Part shown: in pieces, positions 57,014 to 64,000 of the stretch
Layout: each line of letters begins with the position of its first letter
Numbering within the stretch: the first letter of the stretch is position 1
From: an uncultured Roseateles sp.
GTDB taxonomy: Bacteria; Pseudomonadota; Gammaproteobacteria; Burkholderiales; Burkholderiaceae_C
DNA: 64,000 nt
Direction: 5' to 3'
Assembly: GCF_945956965.1 (NCBI RefSeq)
Contig: NZ_CAMFJS010000015.1
Span: 45,211 to 109,210 of the forward strand
Position numbers and translations under genes: made by a program
Notes under the pieces: generated by a model
What the model saw: only the letters and a program-made list of their open reading frames with translations
Database searches by the model: none
Told to the model about the DNA's origin: nothing

Positions 57014-57937
57014 TCAGGCCGGGAACACGCCGGTAGACAGGTAGCGGTCACCGCGGTCGCAGACCACGAACACGATGGTGGCGTTCTCGACCGAACGCGC
57101 CAATTGCAAAGCCACCCAGCACGCACCCGCCGCCGAGATGCCGGCAAACAAGCCTTCTTCGCGCGCCATCTGCCGCGCCATGTCCTCCGCATTGGACTGG
57201 CTGACCAGCACCAACTCGTCCACCGACTGAGGCTGATAAATCTTGGGCAAGTAGGCCTCGGGCCACTTTCGGATGCCAGGAATCCGCGAGCCCTCAGCCG
57301 GCTGCGCGCCGATGATGCGAATGTCGGCGCTCTGCTCTTTCAAATAGCGGGAGACGCCGGTGATCGTGCCAGTCGTACCCATGGCACTGACAAAGTGAGT
57401 GATGCGCCCACCGGTATCACGCCACAACTCAGGGCCGGTGGTCTCGTAATGAATGCGAGGGTTATCTTCATTCGCGAATTGGTCCAGCACCCGGCCTTTG
57501 CCATCACGCTGCATTTGCTCAGCCAAATCGCGGGCATATTCCATGCCGCCGGAACGCGGGGTCAGGATCAATTCCGCCCCGTAAGCCTTCATGGTTTGCG
57601 CGCGCTCGATGGACAGGTCCTCCGGCATGATCAAAATCATGCGATAGCCTCGAATCGCCGCGGCCATCGCCAGCGCGATGCCGGTATTGCCCGACGTTGC
57701 TTCAATCAAGGCATCACCGGGCTTGATCTCGCCACGCTCTTCGGCGCGACGGATCATGCTGATGGCCGGGCGGTCTTTCACCGAGCCAGCGGGGTTATTG
57801 CCTTCCAGCTTGGCCAGCACCACATTACCGCGCGCGGCGATCTCGGGGCTGATCAGTCTTTGCAGCCTGATCAGGGGCGTGTTGCCGATGACATCTTCCA
57901 GGGTCTGGTACTTGGGGGCGCTTGTGTTCTTGCTCAT
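57014..57937 (-). CDS. cysM: cysteine synthase B (O-acetylserine sulfhydrylase)
   Basis: 307 residues from MSKNTSAPKYQTLEDVIGNTPLIRLQ; an ATG three codons upstream is also possible, and the long upstream frame runs through the tRNA. PLP Lys54 lies in NPAGSVKDRPA; EATSGNTGIALA, GTTGTITGVSRYL and EGSRIPGIRKWP follow. The last segment is the CysM type, which can use thiosulfate as well as sulfide. Divergent from tRNA-Leu, with 97 bp between. Confidence 0.94.
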   Translation of the reverse strand: MSKNTSAPKYQTLEDVIGNTPLIRLQRLISPEIAARGNVVLAKLEGNNPAGSVKDRPAISMIRRAEERGEIKPGDALIEATSGNTGIALAMAAAIRGYRMILIMPEDLSIERAQTMKAYGAELILTPRSGGMEYARDLAEQMQRDGKGRVLDQFANEDNPRIHYETTGPELWRDTGGRITHFVSAMGTTGTITGVSRYLKEQSADIRIIGAQPAEGSRIPGIRKWPEAYLPKIYQPQSVDELVLVSQSNAEDMARQMAREEGLFAGISAAGACWVALQLARSVENATIVFVVCDRGDRYLSTGVFPA

Positions 57938-57971
57938 GCTGAGCATTGTGTCAGTCAATTTAGAAAATTTC

Positions 57972-58000
57972 TTGAGAGCGCTACAAAAGCATGGCATAAT
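57972..58000 (+). promoter_or_regulatory. tRNA-Leu promoter
   Basis: TTGAGA (57972-57977), a 17-bp spacer and CATAAT (57995-58000). The start would be near 58007, about 28 bp before the mature tRNA 5' end. Confidence 0.75.
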
Positions 58001-58034
58001 CATGTGCTTCAGCAGCAATGCTTCTAACCGGTCA

Positions 58035-58119
58035 GCCCCGATGGCGGAATCGGTAGACGCAGGGGACTCAAAATCCCCCGCCGCAAGGTGTGCCGGTTCG
58101 AGTCCGGCTTGGGGCACCA
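58035..58119 (+). tRNA. tRNA-Leu (anticodon CAA)
   Basis: 85 nt including the encoded CCA. Acceptor stem GCCCCGA with TTGGGGC; anticodon stem GGGGA/TCCCC enclosing loop CTCAAAA, which gives anticodon CAA for UUG codons. A long variable arm and the T loop GGTTCGAGTCC make it a class II tRNA, as expected for leucine. Confidence 0.96.
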
Positions 58120-58143
58120 AGACTGTTAGTTGCAGCCGCTGAT

Positions 58144-58180
58144 AAATCCTTATAAATCTTTGGTTTATAAGGATTTTTTT
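58144..58180 (+). terminator. terminator after tRNA-Leu
   Basis: ATCCTTATAAA and TTTATAAGGAT around TCTTTGG, then TTTTTT. It is unusually AT-rich for this window. Confidence 0.9.
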
Positions 58181-58521
58181 CGTCTATACATTTCGCAGGG
58201 AACAGGAGCGCGGACCTTCTGTCCCCATGAGACGCTCATCTGTTGCCGCAAACGCCCCCCCAGGGGACGCCCACACAGAAGCGCATTGATGACATCGCCT
58301 TTAAGCAATTGCTACGCCCGTACATGCAGCGGCGAGCAGCCCAGCAGCACAAAGGTGCCGCAGGTCAATTGCCAAATCAAAGTTGCAAGTGCAAACGCCC
58401 CGCAAGGCGCGGGCCAGCGATTTCGGCATGTCGCAAGGACAATGCAAGCGGATCAGCAGACCGATGCGCACGCAAGAAGCTCCGGCAATTGGGCGAATCA
58501 AAAAGGGCCCATGCCCCTTCC
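58181..58521. other. gene-free stretch after tRNA-Leu
   Basis: 341 bp with overlapping short frames on both strands but none with family motifs or a convincing ribosome-binding site. I see no second copy of the tRNA 3' end that would mark an integrated element. Confidence 0.4.
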
Positions 58522-58734
58522 TTAATGCCCAAATCGCTTTGTATTTCTCGCCCGCATTTGTTGAACGACCTGCTCGAGCACGTCAGCCAATTGCGCATGG
58601 ATCTCAGATGGCGCTTGAACAGAAAAGCCCGAGCCTAGATTGCCATTGAAGACCATGACCAGCGCGCCGGTCGCCTCGGCTGATTCACGCACATGGGTGC
58701 AAAGATAGTCATACGCGCCTGGGCCATCTGCCAT
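58522..58734 (-). CDS. small hypothetical protein
   Basis: 70 residues, MADGPGAYDYLCTHV... with a likely core ALVMVFNGNLGSGFSVQAPSEIHAQLADVLEQVVQQM: a beta hairpin followed by an amphipathic helix. GGTGGGGG lies 4-5 bp before the ATG on the minus strand. The composition and even hydrophobic pattern look coding, and I have an impression of similar short proteins in plasmid or phage contexts. I cannot name a family or function. Confidence 0.5.
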   Translation of the reverse strand: MADGPGAYDYLCTHVRESAEATGALVMVFNGNLGSGFSVQAPSEIHAQLADVLEQVVQQMRARNTKRFGH

Positions 58735-59135
58735 AAAACCCCCACCGATAAAGGTCCTTGCGGGATGCTATCACCTGCAAATCAAACCCCGACGGAGGAC
58801 GAATTGGGGTAATCCGCATTGGCGCGGCAGGATGCTGCCCAGGATCAGAGCATTCGGCTCATCTCCCGACCCGGCGCACAGACGAAGGATTCGTCTCTTT
58901 TGTAGACCGCCATGGTTACAGAGTTGCAGCCTTGAGAAAAGGCCCCAAAACCAGAGCGAGCCTCAACTGCAAGACAGTTCACCTCGCACCCAGGTCTGGT
59001 GACACCCCGTCACACACGAGCCACTTGCGCTAACGCAAGCTGCCATGACCCTTTTCATGTTGCGCTTACACTCTGCGAATCGCAACGATGCTATGCCGGC
59101 TCACGCCAGCCGCAAGCAGCCAGAGAACAGACTTC
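58735..59135. other. intergenic stretch upstream of the rhomboid gene
   Basis: 401 bp. It must hold the rhomboid promoter (a TTGCGCTTACACTCTG stretch near 59062 is the best candidate). I see no gene, strong hairpin or repeat in it. Confidence 0.4.
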
Positions 59136-59717
59136 ATGCCCCCGATCCCCTCGGTAACCAAAGCCTTTATGTTGGCCTGCGTTGGCCTCTACTGTGTGTT
59201 CTATCTGGTGCCAGGCCTACGGCCATGGTTTGAGTTGTGGCCACTGATGTCGGGCAACTTCATGCCCTGGCAGGTTTTGAGCTACGCCTTCATGCATGGC
59301 AGCGAGTGGCACCTCTTCTTCAATATGCTGGGCCTGTGGATGTTTGGCTCGGAATTGGAACGGGTCTGGGGCAGCAAGCGCTACACCCACATCCTCTTGG
59401 CCAGCACTTTGGCCGCGGCCCTGGTGCAGTTGCTGGTGACTTTCTTGATGGGCTCGATGGCACCCACGGTCGGGGCCTCAGGCGCTCTGTTTGGCCTGCT
59501 GCTGTCCTTCGGCATGCTGTTCCCGGACCGCATCATCGTGCCGCTCTTCCCGCCCATTCCCATGAAGGCCAAGTACTTTGTGGCCATCTTCGGTGCGCTT
59601 GAGTTGCTGCTGGGTGTTTTCAATAACGGCGGCGGCGTGGCCCACTTCGCCCACCTAGGCGGCATGCTGGGCGCTTGGCTCTTGATCCGTTACTGGCGCA
59701 CGCCGCGTCGGCGTTAA
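59136..59717 (+). CDS. rhomboid-family intramembrane serine protease
   Basis: 193 residues from MPPIPSVTKAFMLACV, six predicted TM helices. Oxyanion/substrate-site motif HGSEWHLFFNML, catalytic Ser115 in GASGALFG, and catalytic His173 in HFAHLGG are all present, so the protease should be active. It cleaves within membranes near the periplasmic side; the substrate is unknown. A hairpin TTGACCGG / CCGGTCAA (59724-59752) lies between its stop and that of the convergent epimerase gene. Confidence 0.93.
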   Translation: MPPIPSVTKAFMLACVGLYCVFYLVPGLRPWFELWPLMSGNFMPWQVLSYAFMHGSEWHLFFNMLGLWMFGSELERVWGSKRYTHILLASTLAAALVQLLVTFLMGSMAPTVGASGALFGLLLSFGMLFPDRIIVPLFPPIPMKAKYFVAIFGALELLLGVFNNGGGVAHFAHLGGMLGAWLLIRYWRTPRRR

Positions 59718-59755
59718 TGGCTGTTGACCGGAGCCAGTCCAGGCCCGGTCAATCT

Positions 59756-60688
59756 TCAAGCCAGCAAGCCATCCTGCGGCAGCGGATAGCGCAGGCGCAG
59801 CCCTAACTCCGATTTCAAACGGCGATTGATGAGGCGCCGTGACTCACTCAAGAAGCTCATTTGCATGGGCGAGAGCAACTCTTTGGCTTCGGCACGGCTG
59901 ATACGCGGCGGCCTGGGCAAACCACACAAATCCGCCGCCAGGTCAAAGTAGTCACCCATCAACAACTCACTGTCATCGCTGACATGCAGCGCGCGCTGCG
60001 GCAGGCCATGAAACAGCGCCCTGACGCAGGCACGCGCCAGATCATCGGCATGGATGTGATTGGTGTAGACATCATCCTCGCGCCGCAGCACCGGTGTGCC
60101 GCGCTTCAGGCGGTCGCGAGGATGACCCCCCACCCGGTCCGAGGCGTAAATGCCCGGCACCCGCAAGACCGTCACCGCCACGCCAAAGCCACGCCCAAAC
60201 TCGCGCAGCTGCCGCTCAGCATCGACCCGGCGTCGTGCACGATCGCTGGCCGCTGCGGTGGGCCGAGTTTCATCAAGACGCTGGCCCTGGCAATCACCAT
60301 AAACGCCACTTGTGCTTGCATAAACCAAGCGAGACGGCAGGGTTCCGCGAGCCAAAGCCCGCAACAAATTGCGCGTTCGCAGATCATGCTCGCCAAGCGC
60401 CGCAGGCGGTGCCAGATGCAGCACCAAATCGGCCCAGCCGGCCAAACGCCGCAAAGTTTCTGGCTGATCCAGATTACCCAGCAAAGGAATGGCGCCGGCC
60501 GCGCGCAGGCTCGCCAGGCGATCGGGGCTGCTACTCAAGGCCATCACCTGCCAATGCTGAGGCAACAGGCGCAAGACCCGCAGCCCAACATCACCGCAGC
60601 CGACGATCAAAAGTCGAGGCGCAGAGGATCGGCCAGACTGGGCTCGCGAATCCCGGTGAAGGGATGAGGAAAGGGGCTTGAAAGGCAT
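59756..60688 (-). CDS. NAD(P)-dependent SDR, YeeZ-like
   Basis: 310 residues. Rossmann motif LLIVGCGDVGLRVLRLL, YASTSGVYGDCQGQRLDET, RVPGIYASDR and the C-terminal region RRLINRRLKSELGLRLRYP are the pattern of the YeeZ/'SDR family oxidoreductase' group. The usual catalytic Y-x-x-x-K is replaced in this stretch (Y in GVYGD, then RARRRVDAE), so catalysis is uncertain. Divergent from the Fe-S reductase gene. Confidence 0.87.
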   Translation of the reverse strand: MPFKPLSSSLHRDSRAQSGRSSAPRLLIVGCGDVGLRVLRLLPQHWQVMALSSSPDRLASLRAAGAIPLLGNLDQPETLRRLAGWADLVLHLAPPAALGEHDLRTRNLLRALARGTLPSRLVYASTSGVYGDCQGQRLDETRPTAAASDRARRRVDAERQLREFGRGFGVAVTVLRVPGIYASDRVGGHPRDRLKRGTPVLRREDDVYTNHIHADDLARACVRALFHGLPQRALHVSDDSELLMGDYFDLAADLCGLPRPPRISRAEAKELLSPMQMSFLSESRRLINRRLKSELGLRLRYPLPQDGLLA

Positions 60689-60794
60689 GCACAGCGCTCA
60701 GGCAAAATAGCGCACCAGTTTACGGTCCGGCTTGAGCGCAAGTCTCATGCCGGACCGCTTTCTTTGCTGCAATGCCTTCCCCAAGATCGACGCC

Positions 60795-61832
60795 ATGAAT
60801 TTTCAAATCACTGTGCAACCCAGCGGCCGCGCCTTCGAAGTCGAGCGCGATGAGACGATTTTGGGCGCCGCCATTCGCGGCGGCATCGGCCTGCCCTATG
60901 GCTGCCGCGACGGCGCCTGCGGCTCCTGCAAAAGCCGCTTGCTGGAGGGGCGCGTCATTCACGGCGCTCATCAGCCCAAGACCTTGACCGAGGCCGAAGA
61001 GGCCGACGGCATGATCCTGACCTGCTGCGCCACCCCGCAGACCGACTGCGTGCTGGAAGCCCGCACGGTGCCCGGTGCTGGCGAGTTCCCAGTACTCAAG
61101 CTGCCCAGCCGCGTCTTGAGCATGAGCCGGCCCAGCCTTGACGTCGCCATCATCAAGCTGCAACTGCCCGCCACACAGAACTTCCAGTTCCACGCCGGCC
61201 AGTATGTGGAGTTCATCTTGCGCGATGGCGCGCGGCGCAGCTACAGCATGGCCAATGCGCCGCACAACTTGGGCACGCCGGCCGCCATCGAACTGCATAT
61301 CCGCCACATGCCCGGCGGCAAGTTCACCGACCATGTGTTCGGCGCCATGAAAGAGAAAGACATCCTGCGCATGGAAGGCCCCTTCGGCAGCTTCTTCCTG
61401 CGCGAGGACAGCGACAAGCCCGTCGTCTTGCTGGCCAGCGGCACGGGCTTTGCGCCGATCAAGGCCATCATCGAACGCATGCAGCACCTGGGTCTGACAC
61501 GCCCCACGACGCTGTACTGGGGCTGCCGCAGCAAGGCCGATCTGTATCTGCATGACTGGGCCCTGCAAGCTGCGGCCGAGATGCCTCACCTGACTTATGT
61601 GCCCGTGCTGTCCGAAGCCAAGCCCGAGGATGACTGGCAAGGCCGCAGCGGCTTTGTGCATCAGGCGGTGATGAGCGACCTGCCGGACCTCTCCGGCCAC
61701 CAGGTCTATGCCTGCGGCGCGCCCATCGTGGTTGAGTCGGCTCAGCGCGATTTTGTGGCGCAGTGCGGCTTGCCTGCGGACGAGTTCTACGCCGACTCCT
61801 TCACATCGGAAGCCGACAAGCACGCCGCTTGA
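60795..61832 (+). CDS. [2Fe-2S] ferredoxin / FAD-NAD(P)H reductase (AscD-like)
   Basis: 345 residues from MNFQITVQPSGRA. An N-terminal plant-type ferredoxin domain holds Cys37, Cys42, Cys45 and Cys77, followed by an FNR-type FAD domain (RSYSMANAP) and an NAD domain (LLASGTGFAPIKAIIE, YACGAPIVVESA). This layout is used by CDP-6-deoxy-glucoseen reductase and by oxygenase reductases. No dideoxysugar genes are nearby, so the common 'AscD' label is doubtful. 42 bp before a 2-oxoglutarate dioxygenase gene on the same strand. Confidence 0.88.
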   Translation: MNFQITVQPSGRAFEVERDETILGAAIRGGIGLPYGCRDGACGSCKSRLLEGRVIHGAHQPKTLTEAEEADGMILTCCATPQTDCVLEARTVPGAGEFPVLKLPSRVLSMSRPSLDVAIIKLQLPATQNFQFHAGQYVEFILRDGARRSYSMANAPHNLGTPAAIELHIRHMPGGKFTDHVFGAMKEKDILRMEGPFGSFFLREDSDKPVVLLASGTGFAPIKAIIERMQHLGLTRPTTLYWGCRSKADLYLHDWALQAAAEMPHLTYVPVLSEAKPEDDWQGRSGFVHQAVMSDLPDLSGHQVYACGAPIVVESAQRDFVAQCGLPADEFYADSFTSEADKHAA

Positions 61833-61874
61833 GCGACACCGCCCCTTTTTGATGTTCACCGGAACTTGCCGTCC

Positions 61875-62612
61875 ATGATGTTCGAACCGCCCTATGCATC
61901 GGCCGAAGGATTTGCACAAGAGCTGCGCGCCGATGGCCATACCGTGCTGGCCCCCGCGAGCCTGCCGGCGGCCATAGGCCTGAGCAGCAGCGACTTGGAT
62001 CGCCTCAAACCCTTCTGGCAAGACCTGCCCGCCGATGCTTATTTGCGCGACGGTGGCCGCTACCGCTTCCGCCGCCACGCCTGCTTTGTGGCCGAGGGTT
62101 CGCAATTGACCCAAGCGCCCCATCGCGCCCATTGGCAGCCGGTGGACTACAACGCCTTGCACGGCGGCATCGATCGCTGGTTTGAACCCATGGAGCCGGC
62201 CATGTTGGCTGACCCCGCTTGGTCGACCTTGCTGCTGAGCTTGGCCCGCATTAGCTCGGCGCTCAAGGGCAAGCCGGCCGATCAGGCCTGGTACATCGAG
62301 GCCCATCAGTTCCGCATCGACACCACCGACGGCATTGGCCGACCCACGCCTGAAGGCGCGCACCGGGATGGCGTCGACTTGGTGGCCGTGATGCTGGTGG
62401 ACCGCCAAGGCATCAAAGGCGGGGAGTCGCGCGTCTTTGAAGCCCGAGGCCCCCAAGGCCAGCGTTTCACCATGGGCGCGCCCTGGACCCTGCTGCTGCT
62501 CGACGATGAGCGGGTGATTCACGAAACAACGCCCATTCAGCCCGTTGCCGAGCATGGCTGGCGCGACACCCTGGTGGTCACCCTGCGCGCTGGCGGCTTC
62601 CAGTCCTCGTAA
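61875..62612 (+). CDS. 2-oxoglutarate/Fe(II) dioxygenase, PF10014 type
   Basis: 245 residues from the first ATG (a TTG lies upstream; ATG 61878 is also possible). The iron triad is His163-x-Asp165 (AHRDGVDLVAV) and His216 (VIHETTP), with Arg230 (GWRDTLVVTLR) for 2-oxoglutarate. YRFRRHACF and GGESRVFE fit the family. Known members include free L-isoleucine/leucine/methionine hydroxylases (IDO of Bacillus thuringiensis) and BsmA-like proteins. It precedes leucine dehydrogenase by 111 bp, which makes an amino acid substrate plausible. Confidence 0.85.
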   Translation: MMFEPPYASAEGFAQELRADGHTVLAPASLPAAIGLSSSDLDRLKPFWQDLPADAYLRDGGRYRFRRHACFVAEGSQLTQAPHRAHWQPVDYNALHGGIDRWFEPMEPAMLADPAWSTLLLSLARISSALKGKPADQAWYIEAHQFRIDTTDGIGRPTPEGAHRDGVDLVAVMLVDRQGIKGGESRVFEARGPQGQRFTMGAPWTLLLLDDERVIHETTPIQPVAEHGWRDTLVVTLRAGGFQSS

Positions 62613-62723
62613 TTCAGCGCTCCTCAATTACACTCCCGGCACCCTCTCGCCACAAGCGAGCGGGCCGCAAGAGCCGCTTTCGCCTCTTTTTGCATTCGCA
62701 TCACAAGTGCCAACTCGAACTCC

Positions 62724-63830
62724 ATGAACGCTCATACCGACCTTGCCCGCGCGATTGCCGCGGCGCCCGCCTCCTCCATCCCCTCCTCTTTGTTCGGCCT
62801 GCCTGGCCAGGCACCGCATGAGCGCGTACTGTTGGCCGCTGACGAGCAGACCGGCCTGAAAGCCATCCTGGCCGTGCACAGCACCGCCCGTGGCCCCGCA
62901 TTTGGCGGCTGCCGCTTCTGGACTTATGACAACGAGTTGGCCGCGCTGAACGACGCCCTGCGTCTGTCTCAAGGCATGAGCCTGAAGAACGCCCTGGCCG
63001 ACCTGCCCTTCGGCGGCGGCAAGGCCGTCATCATCAAGCCGGCTGGCCACTTTGACCGCCCGGCCCTGTTCGCCGCCTTTGGCCGCGCTGTTGAGTCCCT
63101 GCAAGGCGCTTATATCACCGCTGAAGATGTGGGCACCACCACCGCCGACATGCTGGGCATGCAAGCCCAAACGCAATATGTCAGCGGCATCCCGCGCGCC
63201 GGCGCCTTCGGTGGCGACCCCAGCCCCAAGACGGCCTGGGGCGTGTTTGTGAGCATCCAGGCCGGTGTGCGCCTGCATCTGGGCCGTGAGTCCCTGCAAG
63301 GCGTGCGCGTGGCCCTGCAAGGCCTGGGCGCCGTGGGTTGGCACCTGGCCGAATTCCTGCACAAGGCCGGCGCCAAGCTGGTGGTGGCCGATGTGGACGC
63401 CGCCAAAGTGGCCCGCGCTCAGGCTGAACTGGGCGCCCAAGCCGTGGGCGTGCTGGAGATTCTCAGCGCCGATGTGGACGTGCTGGCGCCTTGCGCCCTG
63501 GGCGCTTCGCTGAACACGCAAACCGTGCCCACCATCCGCGCCAAGCTGATCGCCGGCGCCGCCAACAATCAACTGGCCACCGTGGCCGACGGCGATGCCT
63601 TGCAGCAACGCGGCATCTGCTACTTGCCCGACTATCTAGTCAATGCCGGCGGCATCATCAGCGTGGCACGCGAGTACCGTAACGAGGGCAAAGAGTCCGC
63701 CGTGATGGCCGAAGTCAGCCGCATCGGCGACCGCGTGGCCGAGTTGCTGGACCGCGTCAAATCGGGTGACTCCACCCCGGCCCGCGTGGCCGACGACTGG
63801 GCGCGCTCCAAGCTCGTCAAGCCCGTCTGA
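62724..63830 (+). CDS. ldh: leucine dehydrogenase (Glu/Leu/Phe/Val dehydrogenase family)
   Basis: 368 residues. The catalytic region holds GGCRFW, Lys88 (MSLKNALADLPFGGGKAV) and Lys100, with AEDVGTTTADM, the Rossmann motif VALQGLGAVGWHLAEFL and AGAANNQLA, YLPDYLVNAGGI. This is the short (about 350-370 residue) branched-chain type, which deaminates Leu, Ile and Val to 2-oxoacids with NAD. It is flanked by a livG-like transporter gene, supporting branched-chain specificity over Phe. Closed by a terminator. Confidence 0.9.
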   Translation: MNAHTDLARAIAAAPASSIPSSLFGLPGQAPHERVLLAADEQTGLKAILAVHSTARGPAFGGCRFWTYDNELAALNDALRLSQGMSLKNALADLPFGGGKAVIIKPAGHFDRPALFAAFGRAVESLQGAYITAEDVGTTTADMLGMQAQTQYVSGIPRAGAFGGDPSPKTAWGVFVSIQAGVRLHLGRESLQGVRVALQGLGAVGWHLAEFLHKAGAKLVVADVDAAKVARAQAELGAQAVGVLEILSADVDVLAPCALGASLNTQTVPTIRAKLIAGAANNQLATVADGDALQQRGICYLPDYLVNAGGIISVAREYRNEGKESAVMAEVSRIGDRVAELLDRVKSGDSTPARVADDWARSKLVKPV

Positions 63831-63854
63831 GTCTGATCACAGACAAGCACAAAA

Positions 63855-63880
63855 AAAGGCAGCCTGCGGGCTGCCTTTTT
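63855..63880 (+). terminator. terminator after leucine dehydrogenase
   Basis: AAAGGCAGCC with GGCTGCCTTT around TGCG, then TTT; preceded by an A-run, so it can serve the convergent livG-like gene too. Confidence 0.88.
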
Positions 63881-63891
63881 ACTTGGGCCTG

Positions 63892-63918
63892 AAGGGCATC
63901 AAGGGCATCAAGGGCATC
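63892..63918. repeat. three 9-bp tandem units
   Basis: AAGGGCATC repeated three times without a mismatch in the short space between leucine dehydrogenase and the convergent gene. Probably slippage-derived. Confidence 0.85.
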
Positions 63919-63938
63919 AAGCCCCTCACCCATCAGCT

Positions 63939-64000
63939 TTACTCGCCGAGATAAGCCGCCCGCACCTTGGGGTCATTGAGCAAGCTCATGCCCTCCCCGC
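63939..64000 (-). CDS. C-terminal end of a branched-chain amino acid ABC transporter ATPase (LivG-like)
   Basis: Only the last 19 codons are inside the window: GEGMSLLNDPKVRAAYLGE then TAA. The ending N-D-P-x-V-x-x-A-Y-L-G-E is the characteristic C-terminus of LivG/LivF-type ATPases. Convergent with leucine dehydrogenase. LivG or LivF cannot be separated on so little sequence. Confidence 0.65.
   Translation of the reverse strand, partial: GEGMSLLNDPKVRAAYLGE

Noticed and set aside
57938..58120. N-terminal extension of cysM reaching into the tRNA gene.
   Set aside because: The first residues are the complement of tRNA-Leu and the family sequence begins at about 57937.
58130..58638. Several overlapping short frames after tRNA-Leu on both strands.
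   Set aside because: No ribosome-binding sites, motifs or consistent codon pattern; only the 58522-58734 frame looks coding.
60795..61832. Evidence for a dideoxysugar pathway from the AscD-like protein.
   Set aside because: No sugar dehydratase, aminotransferase or nucleotidyltransferase of that pathway is nearby; galU alone, 5 kb away, is a general envelope gene.
63892..63918. Tandem AAGGGCATC units as a CRISPR-like or coding repeat.
   Set aside because: Three 9-bp units without spacers between converging gene ends; simple slippage is enough.

Overview
The window is a GC-rich chromosomal segment of a betaproteobacterium, most likely a Burkholderiales member near the Leptothrix/Rubrivivax/Roseateles group. 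This is inferred from the TCA-cycle gene order (gltA-sdhE-sdhBADC, divergent gntR and mdh, citE-like gene, acnB), the dense same-strand operons with ATGA or TGATG overlaps, and the protein families present. There are no rRNA genes, CRISPR arrays, insertion sequences or prophage. The only RNA gene I can support is a tRNA-Leu(CAA).

Layout. 1-9.1 kb: 5' end of rlmB, a membrane acyltransferase-like protein, a DegS-like protease, a large CHASE/PAS histidine kinase and purL. 9.5-11.5 kb: a lipoprotein built of about eight DUF5666 modules. 11.8-16.2 kb: a four-gene nucleoside-salvage operon (LacI regulator, ribokinase, nucleoside hydrolase, MTA/SAH deaminase) with a perfect palindromic operator. 16.5-29.4 kb: the TCA cluster, interrupted by a VapBC toxin-antitoxin pair just before acnB. 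29.4-36 kb: a long imperfect palindrome after acnB, a DUF2087 gene, a MocR/FMN-protein divergent pair, and a GbsR-like regulator with a DCC/SDR/DoxX/DUF2269 redox-membrane operon that shares its 20-bp operator. 36-40 kb: branched-chain 2-oxoacid dehydrogenase E1a/E1b/E2 and a small flagellar-rod-like protein. 40-48 kb: a degenerate GGDEF protein, an exported ATP-dependent DNA ligase (LigE type), exonuclease I, PBP1A, an epimerase and a FabH-like synthase. 48.4-50 kb: guaC with an unusual 5' leader and an unusual repeated 3' tail, then an old-yellow-enzyme reductase. 51-58 kb: valS, a catalytically degenerate hydroxyacid dehydrogenase, galU, tusA, a Nudix hydrolase, cysM and tRNA-Leu. 58-64 kb: a gene-poor stretch, a rhomboid protease, an epimerase, an Fe-S flavin reductase, a PF10014 dioxygenase, a leucine dehydrogenase and the 3' end of a livG-like gene.

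How genes work together. GltA, AcnB, SdhABCD (with the flavinylation factor SdhE) and Mdh supply much of the TCA cycle. A GntR/UTRA regulator with a repeated GTCTT/AAGAC site sits between the sdh side and mdh. Nucleoside hydrolase plus ribokinase would turn inosine-type nucleosides into base plus ribose-5-phosphate, and the deaminase would feed them. Leucine dehydrogenase and the Bkd E1/E2 genes, about 23 kb apart, belong to the same branched-chain amino acid pathway, and a Liv transporter gene abuts the former.

The least expected signals are in and around guaC. Its 5' leader can form mutually exclusive pairings, one of which masks the ribosome-binding site. Downstream of its stop codon the last codons of the gene recur twice in the same frame, with almost only synonymous differences. 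Other candidates are the 163-bp palindrome with a C(UACG)G apex after acnB and the two-operator GbsR-like regulon with a predicted leaderless regulator mRNA. All structure calls were made by eye.
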